A DNA stretch of 9,618 nucleotides from CAYUCJ01 sp049282265 (lineage in GTDB: Bacteria > Desulfobacterota > DSM-4660 > Desulfatiglandales > Desulfatiglandaceae). This document shows, piece after piece, positions 1 to 6,538 of the stretch. The stretch covers positions 1-9,618 of the forward strand of contig JBAPTR010000121.1 of NCBI GenBank assembly GCA_049282265.1, written 5' to 3'. A model generated the notes under the pieces. That model searched no databases and had not been told where the DNA came from. It worked only from the letters and a program-made list of their open reading frames with translations. Both the position numbers and the translations under genes were made by a program. Every line of letters starts with the position of its first letter. Positions within the stretch are counted from its first letter, which is position 1.

Positions 1-13
1 ACCCGTTGATTTG

Positions 14-33
14 CGTGCCCGTCCATGGGCACG
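14..33. other. Short perfect GC-rich hairpin
   Basis: CGTGCCC (14-20) and GGGCACG (27-33) form a perfect 7-bp stem with a 6-nt loop, just outside the outer end of the long palindrome. It lies about 300 nt beyond the thiDN stop codon. No T-run follows on either strand, so it does not qualify as a standard intrinsic terminator. It could be the distal end of the operon transcript, or it could lie near the start of an unseen next gene. Confidence 0.3.
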
Positions 34-35
34 AT

Positions 36-331
36 GATGACTTCCAACGAAGTCGTCTCATCCGCCGGAGTCAAGGAGCAGGGCGTGAGACTCTTTTTCA
101 GACCCTTTCTCATAGTGCACTTGGCACCAAACACCGACATGGACGGCTATTTGGGGTTTACGCCTCCCAAACCCCACGCGCTTCTATGAGAATATATGCT
201 AAACCCCAAATCGGCGTCCATCCCCTCCGAAGTGTTTAGAAAGCGTCTGAAAAAGAGTGTCAGGTTCGGCTCCTCTTCGTACCTCATAGGCTGCCGCTCG
301 CGGCATAAACCTTGCTTCTAACGAAGTCATC
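36..331. repeat. Long imperfect palindromic intergenic element
   Basis: Nested inverted repeats share a centre near position 175-184. The outermost 9 bp GATGACTTC (36-44) is perfectly complementary to 323-331. Positions 90-110 pair with 238-258 at 20 of 21 bases. Positions 129-134 pair with 232-237, and 139-160 pair with 200-221 at 20 of 22 bases. Weaker pairing (10 of 15) continues at 75-89 with 259-273. The unpaired centre is about 39 nt (161-199). A 17-bp motif is also repeated directly at the two ends (41-57 and 315-331, 15 of 17 identical); each copy can fold as a small CTTC-N4-GAAG hairpin. No transposase is present. The structure fits a MITE-like or other dispersed palindromic repeat, or a long folded 3' UTR of the thiamine operon. 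Only one copy lies in this window, so its repetitive nature is unproven. No coding sequence in 1-335 is convincing. Confidence 0.6.
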
Positions 332-335
332 AAAA

Positions 336-1646
336 TTAAGTGTGCTTTTGCGGTGTTTCCCCGATCCTCAGGACCTTTCCGAGCACTTCCATGGGGTCTC
401 TCCCCAGGACGTGAATCATGGGCTCTCTGCCCATTCCGCCCTTGTCGAAGAGGATGTCCGGGACTCGCCCGCCCGCCCCGATGGCCTTCCGGATGCCCAA
501 TACTTGCACATCACGATCGAGGAGGACACCTTGAAAACCCCTGGTGCGGCAGGCCGCAACTGTCGCCTCTGAATAGCGAATATTCATGGCTGAACGCATC
601 CCCGGTTCACAGGCCATGGTTTCGAGTATCACTTCCGCAATATGTCTTGATGCCTCGAATGTGGGATCGTGGAATATCAACGGCCATTCGTCCACCTGAG
701 AGATCCGGCCCGGAAAGGCGGCCACCTCGTCAGGGCAGAGTGCCCCCGGCAGCGCGTAACCCAGATTGGAACGGACCTCCGGAATCAGGTTTCCCACGGG
801 CGACCCAAGGAGCTTCCTGGCCGCCGCATGCAGTTCTTTAAGAACTTGTTCGCGTTCTATGAATCGAAGTACGTGCGCGTAGTGGTTGGTGGGGCCATGA
901 CCGGATCCGAAATCCAGGCCCAGGGATATGGCACGGGTGATAAATGCCTTTGCCTTTCTCACCGCTTCCGGGACCTCGAACCCCTGGCCTAAAAGTGTGG
1001 CCAGGGCGGCAGAGTAAGTGCAGCCTGTTCCATGGGTATTCCGGTTGCTAAGGCGGGGGGCATGAAAAAGATGAAAGTCCTTTCCGTCAAAAAGCACGTC
1101 CACCGCCTCGCCTTTGAGGTGACCGCCCTTGACCAGCACGTGGCGGGACCCAAGTTCGTGGATTTTCCTTGCCGCCTTTTTCATGCCGTCCAGGTCTTCA
1201 ACCGGAAATCCGCACAGCTCGGATGCCTCGGGGAGGTTGGGAGTTACCACATGGGCCAGGGGCAGGAGTATCTTCCCCATGGCAACCCTTGCGTCTTCCG
1301 ACAGCAGGATATCCCCGCTCTTTGCCACCATGACCGGATCGACCACCAGGAGCCTGATGTCGTAACGCTCCAGCTGCCCAGCCACCACGGAAACGATCTC
1401 GGGTGTGGCCAGCATCCCGGTCTTGGCAGCGTCGGCGCCATAGTCTGAGAGGACCGATTCCATCTGCAGCTTGATGAAATCCACCGGCACGGGGTGAACC
1501 CCCTGGACACCGATAGTGTTCTGGGCCGTCAGGGCGGTTATGGCGCTCATGCCGTAGCCCCCCAGCACAGTGATGGTCTTCAAGTCCGCCTGAATTCCTG
1601 CCCCCCCTCCGGAGTCGGAACCGGCTATGGTCAATATGCGTTTCAT
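336..1646 (-). CDS. thiD: Bifunctional HMP/HMP-P kinase and thiamine-phosphate synthase (ThiD-ThiN fusion)
   Basis: A 436-residue cytosolic enzyme with two domains. Residues 1 to about 260 are a ThiD ribokinase-fold kinase: AGSDSGGGAGIQAD at 8-21, DPVMVAKSGD at 103-112, and the anion-hole motif HGTGC at 205-209 with the conserved Cys209. This half converts HMP to HMP-P and then HMP-PP. Residues from about 265 to 430 match the ThiN family: VRSNLGYALP at 291-300, His335 in EASRHIAEVI, RSAMNIRY at 351-358, and GGMGREPMIHVLG at 403-415. ThiN is the archaeal-type thiamine-phosphate synthase, unrelated to ThiE, and joins HMP-PP to thiazole phosphate. The ATG is preceded by GGGAG at normal spacing and sits 12 nt after the preceding stop. 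It is the last gene of the TPP-riboswitch operon. The fusion is typical of archaea and some bacterial lineages. Domain assignment is by motif recognition and is firm. Confidence 0.93.
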   Translation of the reverse strand: MKRILTIAGSDSGGGAGIQADLKTITVLGGYGMSAITALTAQNTIGVQGVHPVPVDFIKLQMESVLSDYGADAAKTGMLATPEIVSVVAGQLERYDIRLLVVDPVMVAKSGDILLSEDARVAMGKILLPLAHVVTPNLPEASELCGFPVEDLDGMKKAARKIHELGSRHVLVKGGHLKGEAVDVLFDGKDFHLFHAPRLSNRNTHGTGCTYSAALATLLGQGFEVPEAVRKAKAFITRAISLGLDFGSGHGPTNHYAHVLRFIEREQVLKELHAAARKLLGSPVGNLIPEVRSNLGYALPGALCPDEVAAFPGRISQVDEWPLIFHDPTFEASRHIAEVILETMACEPGMRSAMNIRYSEATVAACRTRGFQGVLLDRDVQVLGIRKAIGAGGRVPDILFDKGGMGREPMIHVLGRDPMEVLGKVLRIGETPQKHT

Positions 1647-1658
1647 TTTTTCTCCCTT

Positions 1659-2255
1659 TCATTTGTCATATTTTTTTGTCAGCCGAATCAGACGGTCGCA
1701 ATGGTTGATCAGATCGGCCATCCCCGCTCTTTCCCTGGTCGAAAGAATACCGGGGCCCAGGGACTTCCCATCATATCCGTTGACGATTGCGGTCTCCGCC
1801 GAATCGATCCACCTGATCAGTTTTTCGGGCTCTCCCGACTGAAGGTAAAGGGAACAGTCGTTCACAAACAGTGCGTCGACCTCTTCTCCGAGGGCCTGTT
1901 CAAAAAGAGATTCGATCAACCGCGCATTTTTTTCCGCCAGTCTGAGGGCCTCAAGCTCATCTTTTCCCTGGAGCCTCGGCGCATGGATGGGACAATGATA
2001 GTAGCGTACCCTGTCGTGCCAGGTCGCCTTGAGCGTGCCGCCGATGCCGGCTGTTCGGCCCTTCAGATCGGAGGGCCCGATATCGGGGGCCAGATCCACC
2101 ACCGCCGTCCTGCCTTCACCTACTTGAAAAAAGGCGTCGAGGATTTTCTGCGTGAGCGTGGTCTTGCCGGTATTCACCTCGCCTATGATCAGGGTGAAGC
2201 GATGGAGAAATTTCTCCGGCGATAGGGGGCTCTTATTGGAGGTCATGGGATTCAT
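1659..2255 (-). CDS. Uncharacterised P-loop NTPase in the thiamine operon
   Basis: With the start chosen here the protein has 198 residues. The Walker A motif GEVNTGKT is at 25-32. VVDLAPDIGPSD at 52-63 resembles the acidic strand after the P-loop in Clp1/Grc3-type polynucleotide kinases (VDxDxGQSxxGP). LFVNDCSLYL at 129-138 is a possible Walker B, with Asp133. The segment at 155-176 (TAIVNGYDGK...TRER) is a further conserved-looking stretch. There are no membrane segments, so the protein should be cytosolic. The ATG at 2255 overlaps the ecfT stop as ATGA, suggesting translational coupling; the ATG at 2246 (195 residues) is also possible, and upstream in-frame starts lack a ribosome site. Its place between ecfT and thiDN ties it to thiamine precursor uptake or activation, but I do not recognise a function. 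Candidate roles are a small-molecule kinase or an NTPase partner of the transporter; both are guesses. Confidence 0.8.
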   Translation of the reverse strand: MNPMTSNKSPLSPEKFLHRFTLIIGEVNTGKTTLTQKILDAFFQVGEGRTAVVDLAPDIGPSDLKGRTAGIGGTLKATWHDRVRYYHCPIHAPRLQGKDELEALRLAEKNARLIESLFEQALGEEVDALFVNDCSLYLQSGEPEKLIRWIDSAETAIVNGYDGKSLGPGILSTRERAGMADLINHCDRLIRLTKKYDK

Positions 2256-2923
2256 CCCCTTTCCCATATCACAAAAGTCGCCAGGAGGCACAGGGCAAGA
2301 AACATCAGACCATATTCATGCAAAGGGATGCGGTATCCCCTTCGAAAGGAGCGGCCCTTCCTTGCAAACCCCCTTGATTCCATGGCCATGGCCAGTTGTT
2401 CCGCCAGGATAAAGGCCTGCACCAGCAGGGGCATGAGAAGGGCCATGAAACGGGGCACGTTCCGAAGTCTCGGGCGCAGATCAATGCCCCTGGAGCGTTG
2501 GGCATCCGCAATGAGACGTATTCTCATCCCGATCAGGGGGACATAGCGCATGGAGGTGGTCAGAATAAAAGAGAATTCATAGGGTAGCCCCATTTTTCTA
2601 AGTCCGTCCCCCAGTTCTTCGGGGTCAAGCGCCTGGAAGAAGACGAACGAGAGCGTGAAGAGGTTGAAGAGCCGCAAGGCCAGTACGAGGGCCGTTTCCC
2701 AGGCGAAGGAGATGAGGGCGATGACAAATACCAGCCCCACCAGCGGCAGGATCAGTTTTAATACACGGACCAGCGGCCTCAGCATCTTCAGCGTCAGGAG
2801 ACCTCCCAAGAGAAGGACCATCTCAACGGCGAGGGGAAACGTGTTCCGGGTGAGGAGGACAGCCGCGATCCCCATTATTCCTAGGGCGAGTTTTGTCCTG
2901 GGATCAAAACGTTTCATGAACAT
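2252..2923 (-). CDS. ecfT: ECF transporter transmembrane component EcfT (CbiQ family)
   Basis: A 223-residue integral membrane protein that couples the ATPase pair to the substrate-binding S component. It opens with the family's FDPRTKL (6-12). Hydrophobic segments follow at about 13-47 and 53-95, and again near 155-175 and 200-220. The two diagnostic cytoplasmic coupling motifs are present: AQRSRG at 141-146 and AMESRG at 180-185, whose Arg-Gly pairs dock on the ATPases. The start overlaps the end of the ATPase gene by 20 nt; an in-frame ATG six bases on (2917) is better placed relative to the weak GGA upstream. The 3' end overlaps the next gene by 4 nt. Location next to thiW and the double ATPase suggests a transporter dedicated to the ThiW substrate. 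Confidence 0.92.
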   Translation of the reverse strand: MFMKRFDPRTKLALGIMGIAAVLLTRNTFPLAVEMVLLLGGLLTLKMLRPLVRVLKLILPLVGLVFVIALISFAWETALVLALRLFNLFTLSFVFFQALDPEELGDGLRKMGLPYEFSFILTTSMRYVPLIGMRIRLIADAQRSRGIDLRPRLRNVPRFMALLMPLLVQAFILAEQLAMAMESRGFARKGRSFRRGYRIPLHEYGLMFLALCLLATFVIWERG

Positions 2924-4406
2924 TATCCGCGGGCGCCCATTCTGGGTTCCCCAGAGCCCCCATCTTCAAGAGATTTTCGTCTTTTGCCAGCTCACGGGGC
3001 GGACCCGTGGCAACCACTTTTCCGCCATGGACCACGACCCATCGCCGGGCGGTCGCCAGCGCAAAATCCAGGTCATGGGTGACGATCACGATGGTGAATC
3101 CCTTCGCACAGAGAGTGAGGAGGAGGTCTGCCAGGGTTTCGAGAAAAAGACCGTCCTGGCCGACCGTAGGTTCATCCAGGACGAGCAGTCGCGGCTTCAT
3201 CACGAGCACCGAGGCGATGGAGACCCGTTTCTTCTGGCCCTCGCTCAGGCGATAAGGGGACTGGGACAGAAGTTCATGGAGGTGAAAGAGGGTGCGCAAT
3301 TCCTCGAGCCATCCCGCAGGAGTTTTTTTGCAGAGGTCCCAGCCTACAGCCAGTTCATCCTCTACGGTGGTCTTGAAAAACTGGTCATTGGGGTTCTGAA
3401 ACGCGATTCCGATCCGGCTCGCAATGTCGGCCGGGGACTGCCGCCGCACCCCTTTTCCCATAAAAAGGACATTGCCCCGGGAAGGGTGGAGGAGGCCGTT
3501 GAAGTGTTTGACGAGCGTCGTTTTCCCGGCGCCGTTCGGCCCCACAATGGCGAGTATCTCACCCTCCTTCACTTCCATGGAAAGATCCTTCAGCACGGGC
3601 CTCTTTTCAATGGCATGGCTGATTTGCTGCACCTCGAGAAGGGTGGTCCCGAAGTGCTCATTCCCGGTCGTCCTTGCAGGGTAGCGGGGTACCAGGTGTT
3701 GATGGATCAAAATGGGGTGCGCGTCCCCGGGAGACCCATCAAAAAGGACTTCGCCCTTCTCCAGGATCAGACATCGCGTTGCGTCCTGGTGCAGAGCGCC
3801 GACGCGCTGCTCGATGACCACGAGGGTTGTCCCCTTCTCGTGAAGCTGGAGAAGGACTTCCCGGATCCTCTTTGCGCCCTCCCAATCCAGGTGCGCCAGG
3901 GGCTCGTCGAGGACCATGACGGGCGGGCTCACGGAGAGGACGGAGGCGATGGCCACTATTCGCTTTTCACCCCCGGAAAGCGTCATGGGCGACCTTTTAA
4001 GGAGATGCTCAATATGGAGGGCCTTCGAGGTCCGTTCGATTTTCTCCTCGATTTCAGGGGCGGAAAGCCCCAGGCTTTCAAGGCCGAAACCGATCTCTTT
4101 ATCCACCGTGCTGTTGAAAAGCTGCGCATCCGCGTTCTGAAACACGAGACCCACCAGGGACATGAGATCGGCAACAGTCAGGTCCCGCGAGTCTTTCCCC
4201 ACCACCGACACGCGCCCCTGAAGTTCGCCATCTAAAAAATGGGGGATGAGGCCGTTGAGGAGATACGCGAGGGTGGACTTGCCGGAGCCGCTCTTTCCAC
4301 AGACCAGGACGTACTCCCCCTTCCCGATCTTGAGATTGGTGTCTTTGAGTACCCATTCGGTGGAGAGTTCATCGTATCGATAGCTTATATGGGTTAAATC
4401 GATCAC
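2904..4406 (-). CDS. Fused two-domain ECF ABC ATPase (EcfA-EcfA', CbiO type)
   Basis: A 500-residue protein holding both ATPase domains of an ECF transporter. Domain 1: Walker A GKSGSGKS at 37-44, Q-loop Gln90 in VFQNADAQLF, signature LSGGEKR at 143-149, Walker B VMVLDEP at 163-169. Domain 2: Walker A GPNGAGKT at 289-296, Q-loop Gln337 in AFQNPNDQFF, signature LSEGQKKR at 387-394, Walker B LLVLDEP at 407-413, H-loop His444 in VTHD. In domain 1 the H-loop position appears to be Gln200 (VVIEQR) where relatives usually have VIEHR; the codon is CAG at 3807-3809. I chose the GTG at 4406 because it overlaps the thiW stop as GTGA and homology begins directly after it. The open frame runs upstream to 4796, but that stretch is Arg/Gly/Pro-rich readthrough of thiW in another frame. 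The protein should energise ThiW through EcfT at the membrane. Confidence 0.93.
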   Translation of the reverse strand: MIDLTHISYRYDELSTEWVLKDTNLKIGKGEYVLVCGKSGSGKSTLAYLLNGLIPHFLDGELQGRVSVVGKDSRDLTVADLMSLVGLVFQNADAQLFNSTVDKEIGFGLESLGLSAPEIEEKIERTSKALHIEHLLKRSPMTLSGGEKRIVAIASVLSVSPPVMVLDEPLAHLDWEGAKRIREVLLQLHEKGTTLVVIEQRVGALHQDATRCLILEKGEVLFDGSPGDAHPILIHQHLVPRYPARTTGNEHFGTTLLEVQQISHAIEKRPVLKDLSMEVKEGEILAIVGPNGAGKTTLVKHFNGLLHPSRGNVLFMGKGVRRQSPADIASRIGIAFQNPNDQFFKTTVEDELAVGWDLCKKTPAGWLEELRTLFHLHELLSQSPYRLSEGQKKRVSIASVLVMKPRLLVLDEPTVGQDGLFLETLADLLLTLCAKGFTIVIVTHDLDFALATARRWVVVHGGKVVATGPPRELAKDENLLKMGALGNPEWAPADNVHETF

Positions 4407-4897
4407 GGTTTCCAGATTCCCGCCTTTCGGAGGAGGTGGAGGGCAATGATGCCGATAATGGTCCCTCCCAGCGTGCTGACGCTGAAGGCGATGATCAGGG
4501 TGAAAACGGGCATGGACTTTCCCATGAACACGGGGGCCACGATCCAGACGCTTGCCAGGGCTCCCAGGAGGCCCGTTCCGATGACCTCTCCGGCCCCTGC
4601 AAGGTAGATGTTCTTGAATCCCTTGTAGGCCAGGCCCGCAAGAAACGCACCGATCATTCCGCCCGGAAAGGCCAGGAGGGTGCCAAGGCCCAGGACATTG
4701 CGGATAATCCCTGCAGCGGCGGCGATGGCGACCGCGTACAGGGGGCCCAGCATGACCCCTGCCAGGACGTTCACCATGGCCTGTGCGGGAAAGCACTTGG
4801 CAATGCCTACGGGGATAAATATGGGTGAAAGTGCCACCGCCACCGCAACCAGAATCACTGAAATGGCAATCCTTTTTGTCTTCATGTTTGTTTTCAT
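4403..4897 (-). CDS. thiW: ECF transporter S component ThiW (predicted thiazole uptake)
   Basis: A 164-residue, strongly hydrophobic membrane protein with about five to six predicted spans. Family hallmarks are PVGIAKCFPAQAMVN at 29-43, LLAFPGGMIGAFLAG at 74-88, and GEVIGTG at 103-109. Ala18-x3-Ala22 in the first helix fits the AxxxA docking motif by which S components contact EcfT. ThiW proteins are predicted from genomic context to bind the hydroxyethylthiazole precursor of thiamine; direct biochemical proof is limited. AAGGAG (4905-4910) lies 7 nt before the ATG. The gene starts 17 nt after cytX and its stop overlaps the ATPase start by 4 nt. It is immediately followed by its own ATPase and EcfT genes, so it need not depend on a shared energising module encoded elsewhere. 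Confidence 0.92.
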   Translation of the reverse strand: MKTNMKTKRIAISVILVAVAVALSPIFIPVGIAKCFPAQAMVNVLAGVMLGPLYAVAIAAAAGIIRNVLGLGTLLAFPGGMIGAFLAGLAYKGFKNIYLAGAGEVIGTGLLGALASVWIVAPVFMGKSMPVFTLIIAFSVSTLGGTIIGIIALHLLRKAGIWKP

Positions 4898-4914
4898 GTC
4901 GTTACTCCTTTCAT

Positions 4915-6198
4915 TCAGCTACCAACGCGGTGAGGTTTCCCGAAAATACCCATGAGGATCAGATAAATGAGCCCTGCAGCAACAAGGCTGGGGATCGAAG
5001 AGCCCCATGCCGTTTCTCTCTGCAGGAAATGATAAAGCCCAAAACCGATTCCCCACGCCGCAAACGCCCAGAGGTTGAATCCGCCCGTGTACCAGTAATC
5101 ATTCCGCTCATTCAGCGCCTTTACGGAGTAGTGTTGTTTCCGTAGGAAAAAGTAGTCCGCGAGGACCACGCCGAAAAGGGGGCAGAAGACCGACCCCACA
5201 AAGAGCAGGAAGTTTTCGTAGGCCGTGCCGGGGAACATCAGGGCGATTACGGTGCCCAGGATGCCACACATGAGACTTCCGCGTTTCTCTCCCATTTCAG
5301 GCCAGATATTGAGAGCCGATACGGCCGTGGAATAGATGTCCAGAAACGTGGTCGTAAAGGTGGAAAAAAGGACGATAACAATGGCAGGAAGGGCAAACCC
5401 CAGGTCCACCATCAATTCCAGAACCATGCTGTCCGGTGTGGGGGAATGGGTGGACATCGCCGCGGCCAGACCGATGACATACATCCAGGAACTCACGATG
5501 AAATACCCGATCCAGGTCCCCCAGAAGGCGGGCCCTGTGCCTTTCCCGTAGCGGGAATAGTCACAGACCAGGGGGAGCCAGGAAATGGGCATGGCAATGA
5601 CAATATCCAGACCCAGCATGAAGGGCATCCCTTTTCCCGATGGAATGGCCAGGAGACTGGTCAGGCCGTGTTTGTGAAGTACCACCCAGCTCATGACACA
5701 ACAGAGGGCGATCAGGGCGGTGACGGCGATTCGCTGGAGCCACTTCCAGTAACGGTGCCCGAGAATTGCCCAGAGCGTCGTGGCAATACCGCAGATGACT
5801 ACCCAGCCTCGAAATCCGAGTGATGGGAAGGGCCAGACGGACTGGGCGGCCTGACCGCCGATCCAGAGCATGACCCCGGTCCATCCAACCAGTTGAACGA
5901 GGTTGAGGACCGTCGCAAAATAGGAGCCCCGAATCCCGAAGGACGGCCTGACGGCCACCATGGTGGGTATGCCGGTCCTGCTGCCGATTATGCCGCCGAG
6001 GGCCATTGGCGTATTGCCGATGACATGGCCGATGAGTATTACCAGAAAACCTGAGAGAAACCCGAGCGGGACCAGGAGACCACCGGCCCAGATCTCCGCC
6101 AGGGAAACAGCCGCCCCTGCCCAAAGAAGAAAGAAGTCCATCCCGTTCAGGTTCCGATCCTCTTTTGCGATGGGTTTAATTCCTCCGCTGCCTTCCAT
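4915..6198 (-). CDS. cytX: NCS1-family permease CytX, predicted hydroxymethylpyrimidine transporter
   Basis: A 427-residue inner-membrane permease of the nucleobase:cation symporter-1 family, with about 12 hydrophobic segments. Recognisable NCS1 features are GIPTMVAVRPSFGIRGS at 76-92, GWTGVMLWIGGQA at 105-117, CDYSRYG at 202-208, FTTTFLDIYS at 271-280, and PLFGVVLADYFFLRK at 340-354. Cytosine permease (CodB) is the close relative. Assignment to the CytX group rests on similarity plus its position directly behind a TPP riboswitch and next to thiW and thiDN, which points to HMP as cargo. The ATG is preceded by GGAGG (6205-6209) with a 6-nt gap. It is the first gene of the operon. The TPP riboswitch and terminator upstream should shut it off when thiamine diphosphate is abundant. 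Confidence 0.9.
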   Translation of the reverse strand: MEGSGGIKPIAKEDRNLNGMDFFLLWAGAAVSLAEIWAGGLLVPLGFLSGFLVILIGHVIGNTPMALGGIIGSRTGIPTMVAVRPSFGIRGSYFATVLNLVQLVGWTGVMLWIGGQAAQSVWPFPSLGFRGWVVICGIATTLWAILGHRYWKWLQRIAVTALIALCCVMSWVVLHKHGLTSLLAIPSGKGMPFMLGLDIVIAMPISWLPLVCDYSRYGKGTGPAFWGTWIGYFIVSSWMYVIGLAAAMSTHSPTPDSMVLELMVDLGFALPAIVIVLFSTFTTTFLDIYSTAVSALNIWPEMGEKRGSLMCGILGTVIALMFPGTAYENFLLFVGSVFCPLFGVVLADYFFLRKQHYSVKALNERNDYWYTGGFNLWAFAAWGIGFGLYHFLQRETAWGSSIPSLVAAGLIYLILMGIFGKPHRVGS

Positions 6199-6322
6199 TT
6201 GAATCCTCCATTTGTGAGCCTTTGAGTTCTTGCAGATCAGTATAGGGATGGAAACTTCGAACCGTTTGGGAAGGGCAGGGGGAGAAAAGGATCACGCGAG
6301 CATGTTTCACCAGGCCGCACAC

Positions 6323-6355
6323 AAAAAAAAGCCGCTTTCCTTCTAAGAAAGCGGC
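6323..6355 (-). terminator. Intrinsic terminator of the TPP riboswitch
   Basis: On the minus strand GCCGCTTTC (6355-6347) and GAAAGCGGC (6339-6331) form a perfect 9-bp stem with a 7-nt loop. Eight T residues follow directly (6330-6323). It lies between the riboswitch and cytX, about 125 nt before the cytX start, so it should act as the expression platform: a premature terminator that forms when TPP is bound. Confidence 0.93.
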
Positions 6356-6413
6356 CCTTGGCGATCATTGAACGTGAAGAGTGGAGAACGTTCCCACAAT
6401 TTCACCGCTTCCC
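6346..6413 (-). promoter_or_regulatory. Anti-terminator pairing between riboswitch 3' edge and terminator 5' arm
   Basis: The minus-strand segment GGGAAGCGG (6413-6405), at the 3' edge of the aptamer, can pair with CCGCTTTCT (6354-6346), most of the 5' arm of the terminator: nine pairs, two of them G-U. Bases 6405-6409 are also the inner part of the aptamer P1 helix (paired with 6487-6491). The two folds are therefore mutually exclusive: a TPP-stabilised P1 frees the terminator, and without TPP the anti-terminator can form. The structure is deduced by hand from base complementarity. Confidence 0.7.
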
Positions 6414-6494
6414 TCCGCTGGCATTACCCAGTTCAGGTTCTAAGGGTTGCCGGATACCTTCCCCGGCTCTCAGACAGACCACCCCTAGCGATAA
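6402..6494 (-). ncRNA. TPP riboswitch (THI element)
   Basis: The minus strand carries the conserved thiamine diphosphate aptamer in order: AGGGGT (6486-6481), CTGAGA (6473-6468), a closed P3 stem GCCGG/CCGGC, ACCCTTAGAACCTGA (6447-6433), CTGGGTAATGCCAGCG (6431-6416), and AGGGAA. P1 is formed by TTATCGCT (6494-6487) with AGCGGTGA (6409-6402), eight pairs including two G-U. It sits just after a predicted transcription start and upstream of an intrinsic terminator and cytX. It should repress the whole six-gene thiamine salvage operon when TPP is high. Confidence 0.97.
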
Positions 6495-6499
6495 AAATT

Positions 6500-6528
6500 A
6501 CGATACCTTTCGGGTAAGGGGATGTCAA
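6500..6528 (-). promoter_or_regulatory. Sigma70-type promoter of the thiamine operon
   Basis: A perfect -35 box TTGACA (6528-6523) is followed by a 17-nt spacer and the -10 box TATCGT (6505-6500, four of six consensus bases). Transcription should start near 6493, at the first bases of the riboswitch P1 helix, which supports the assignment. Confidence 0.8.
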
Positions 6529-6538
6529 GTAATAACCC

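Noticed and set aside
6..239. 77-codon plus-strand frame in the terminal intergenic region
   Set aside because: It spans one arm and the loop of the long palindrome and has no convincing ribosome site or recognised family; better explained as part of the repeat.
293..304. GCCGC-TC-GCGGC palindrome after thiDN as an intrinsic terminator
   Set aside because: The loop would be too tight for the full stem and no T-run follows on the minus strand.
1494..2225. 243-codon plus-strand frame
   Set aside because: Antisense to thiDN and the P-loop gene, with no ribosome site and no family features.
2655..4235. 526-codon open frame on the plus strand
   Set aside because: It lies wholly antisense to ecfT and the double ATPase, both with clear motifs. 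The translation has no recognisable domain; it is a shadow of codon bias.
4407..4796. Upstream extension of the double ATPase frame by 130 residues
   Set aside because: The extension is Arg/Gly/Pro-rich, overlaps almost all of thiW in another frame, and the ATPase homology starts right after the GTG at 4406.
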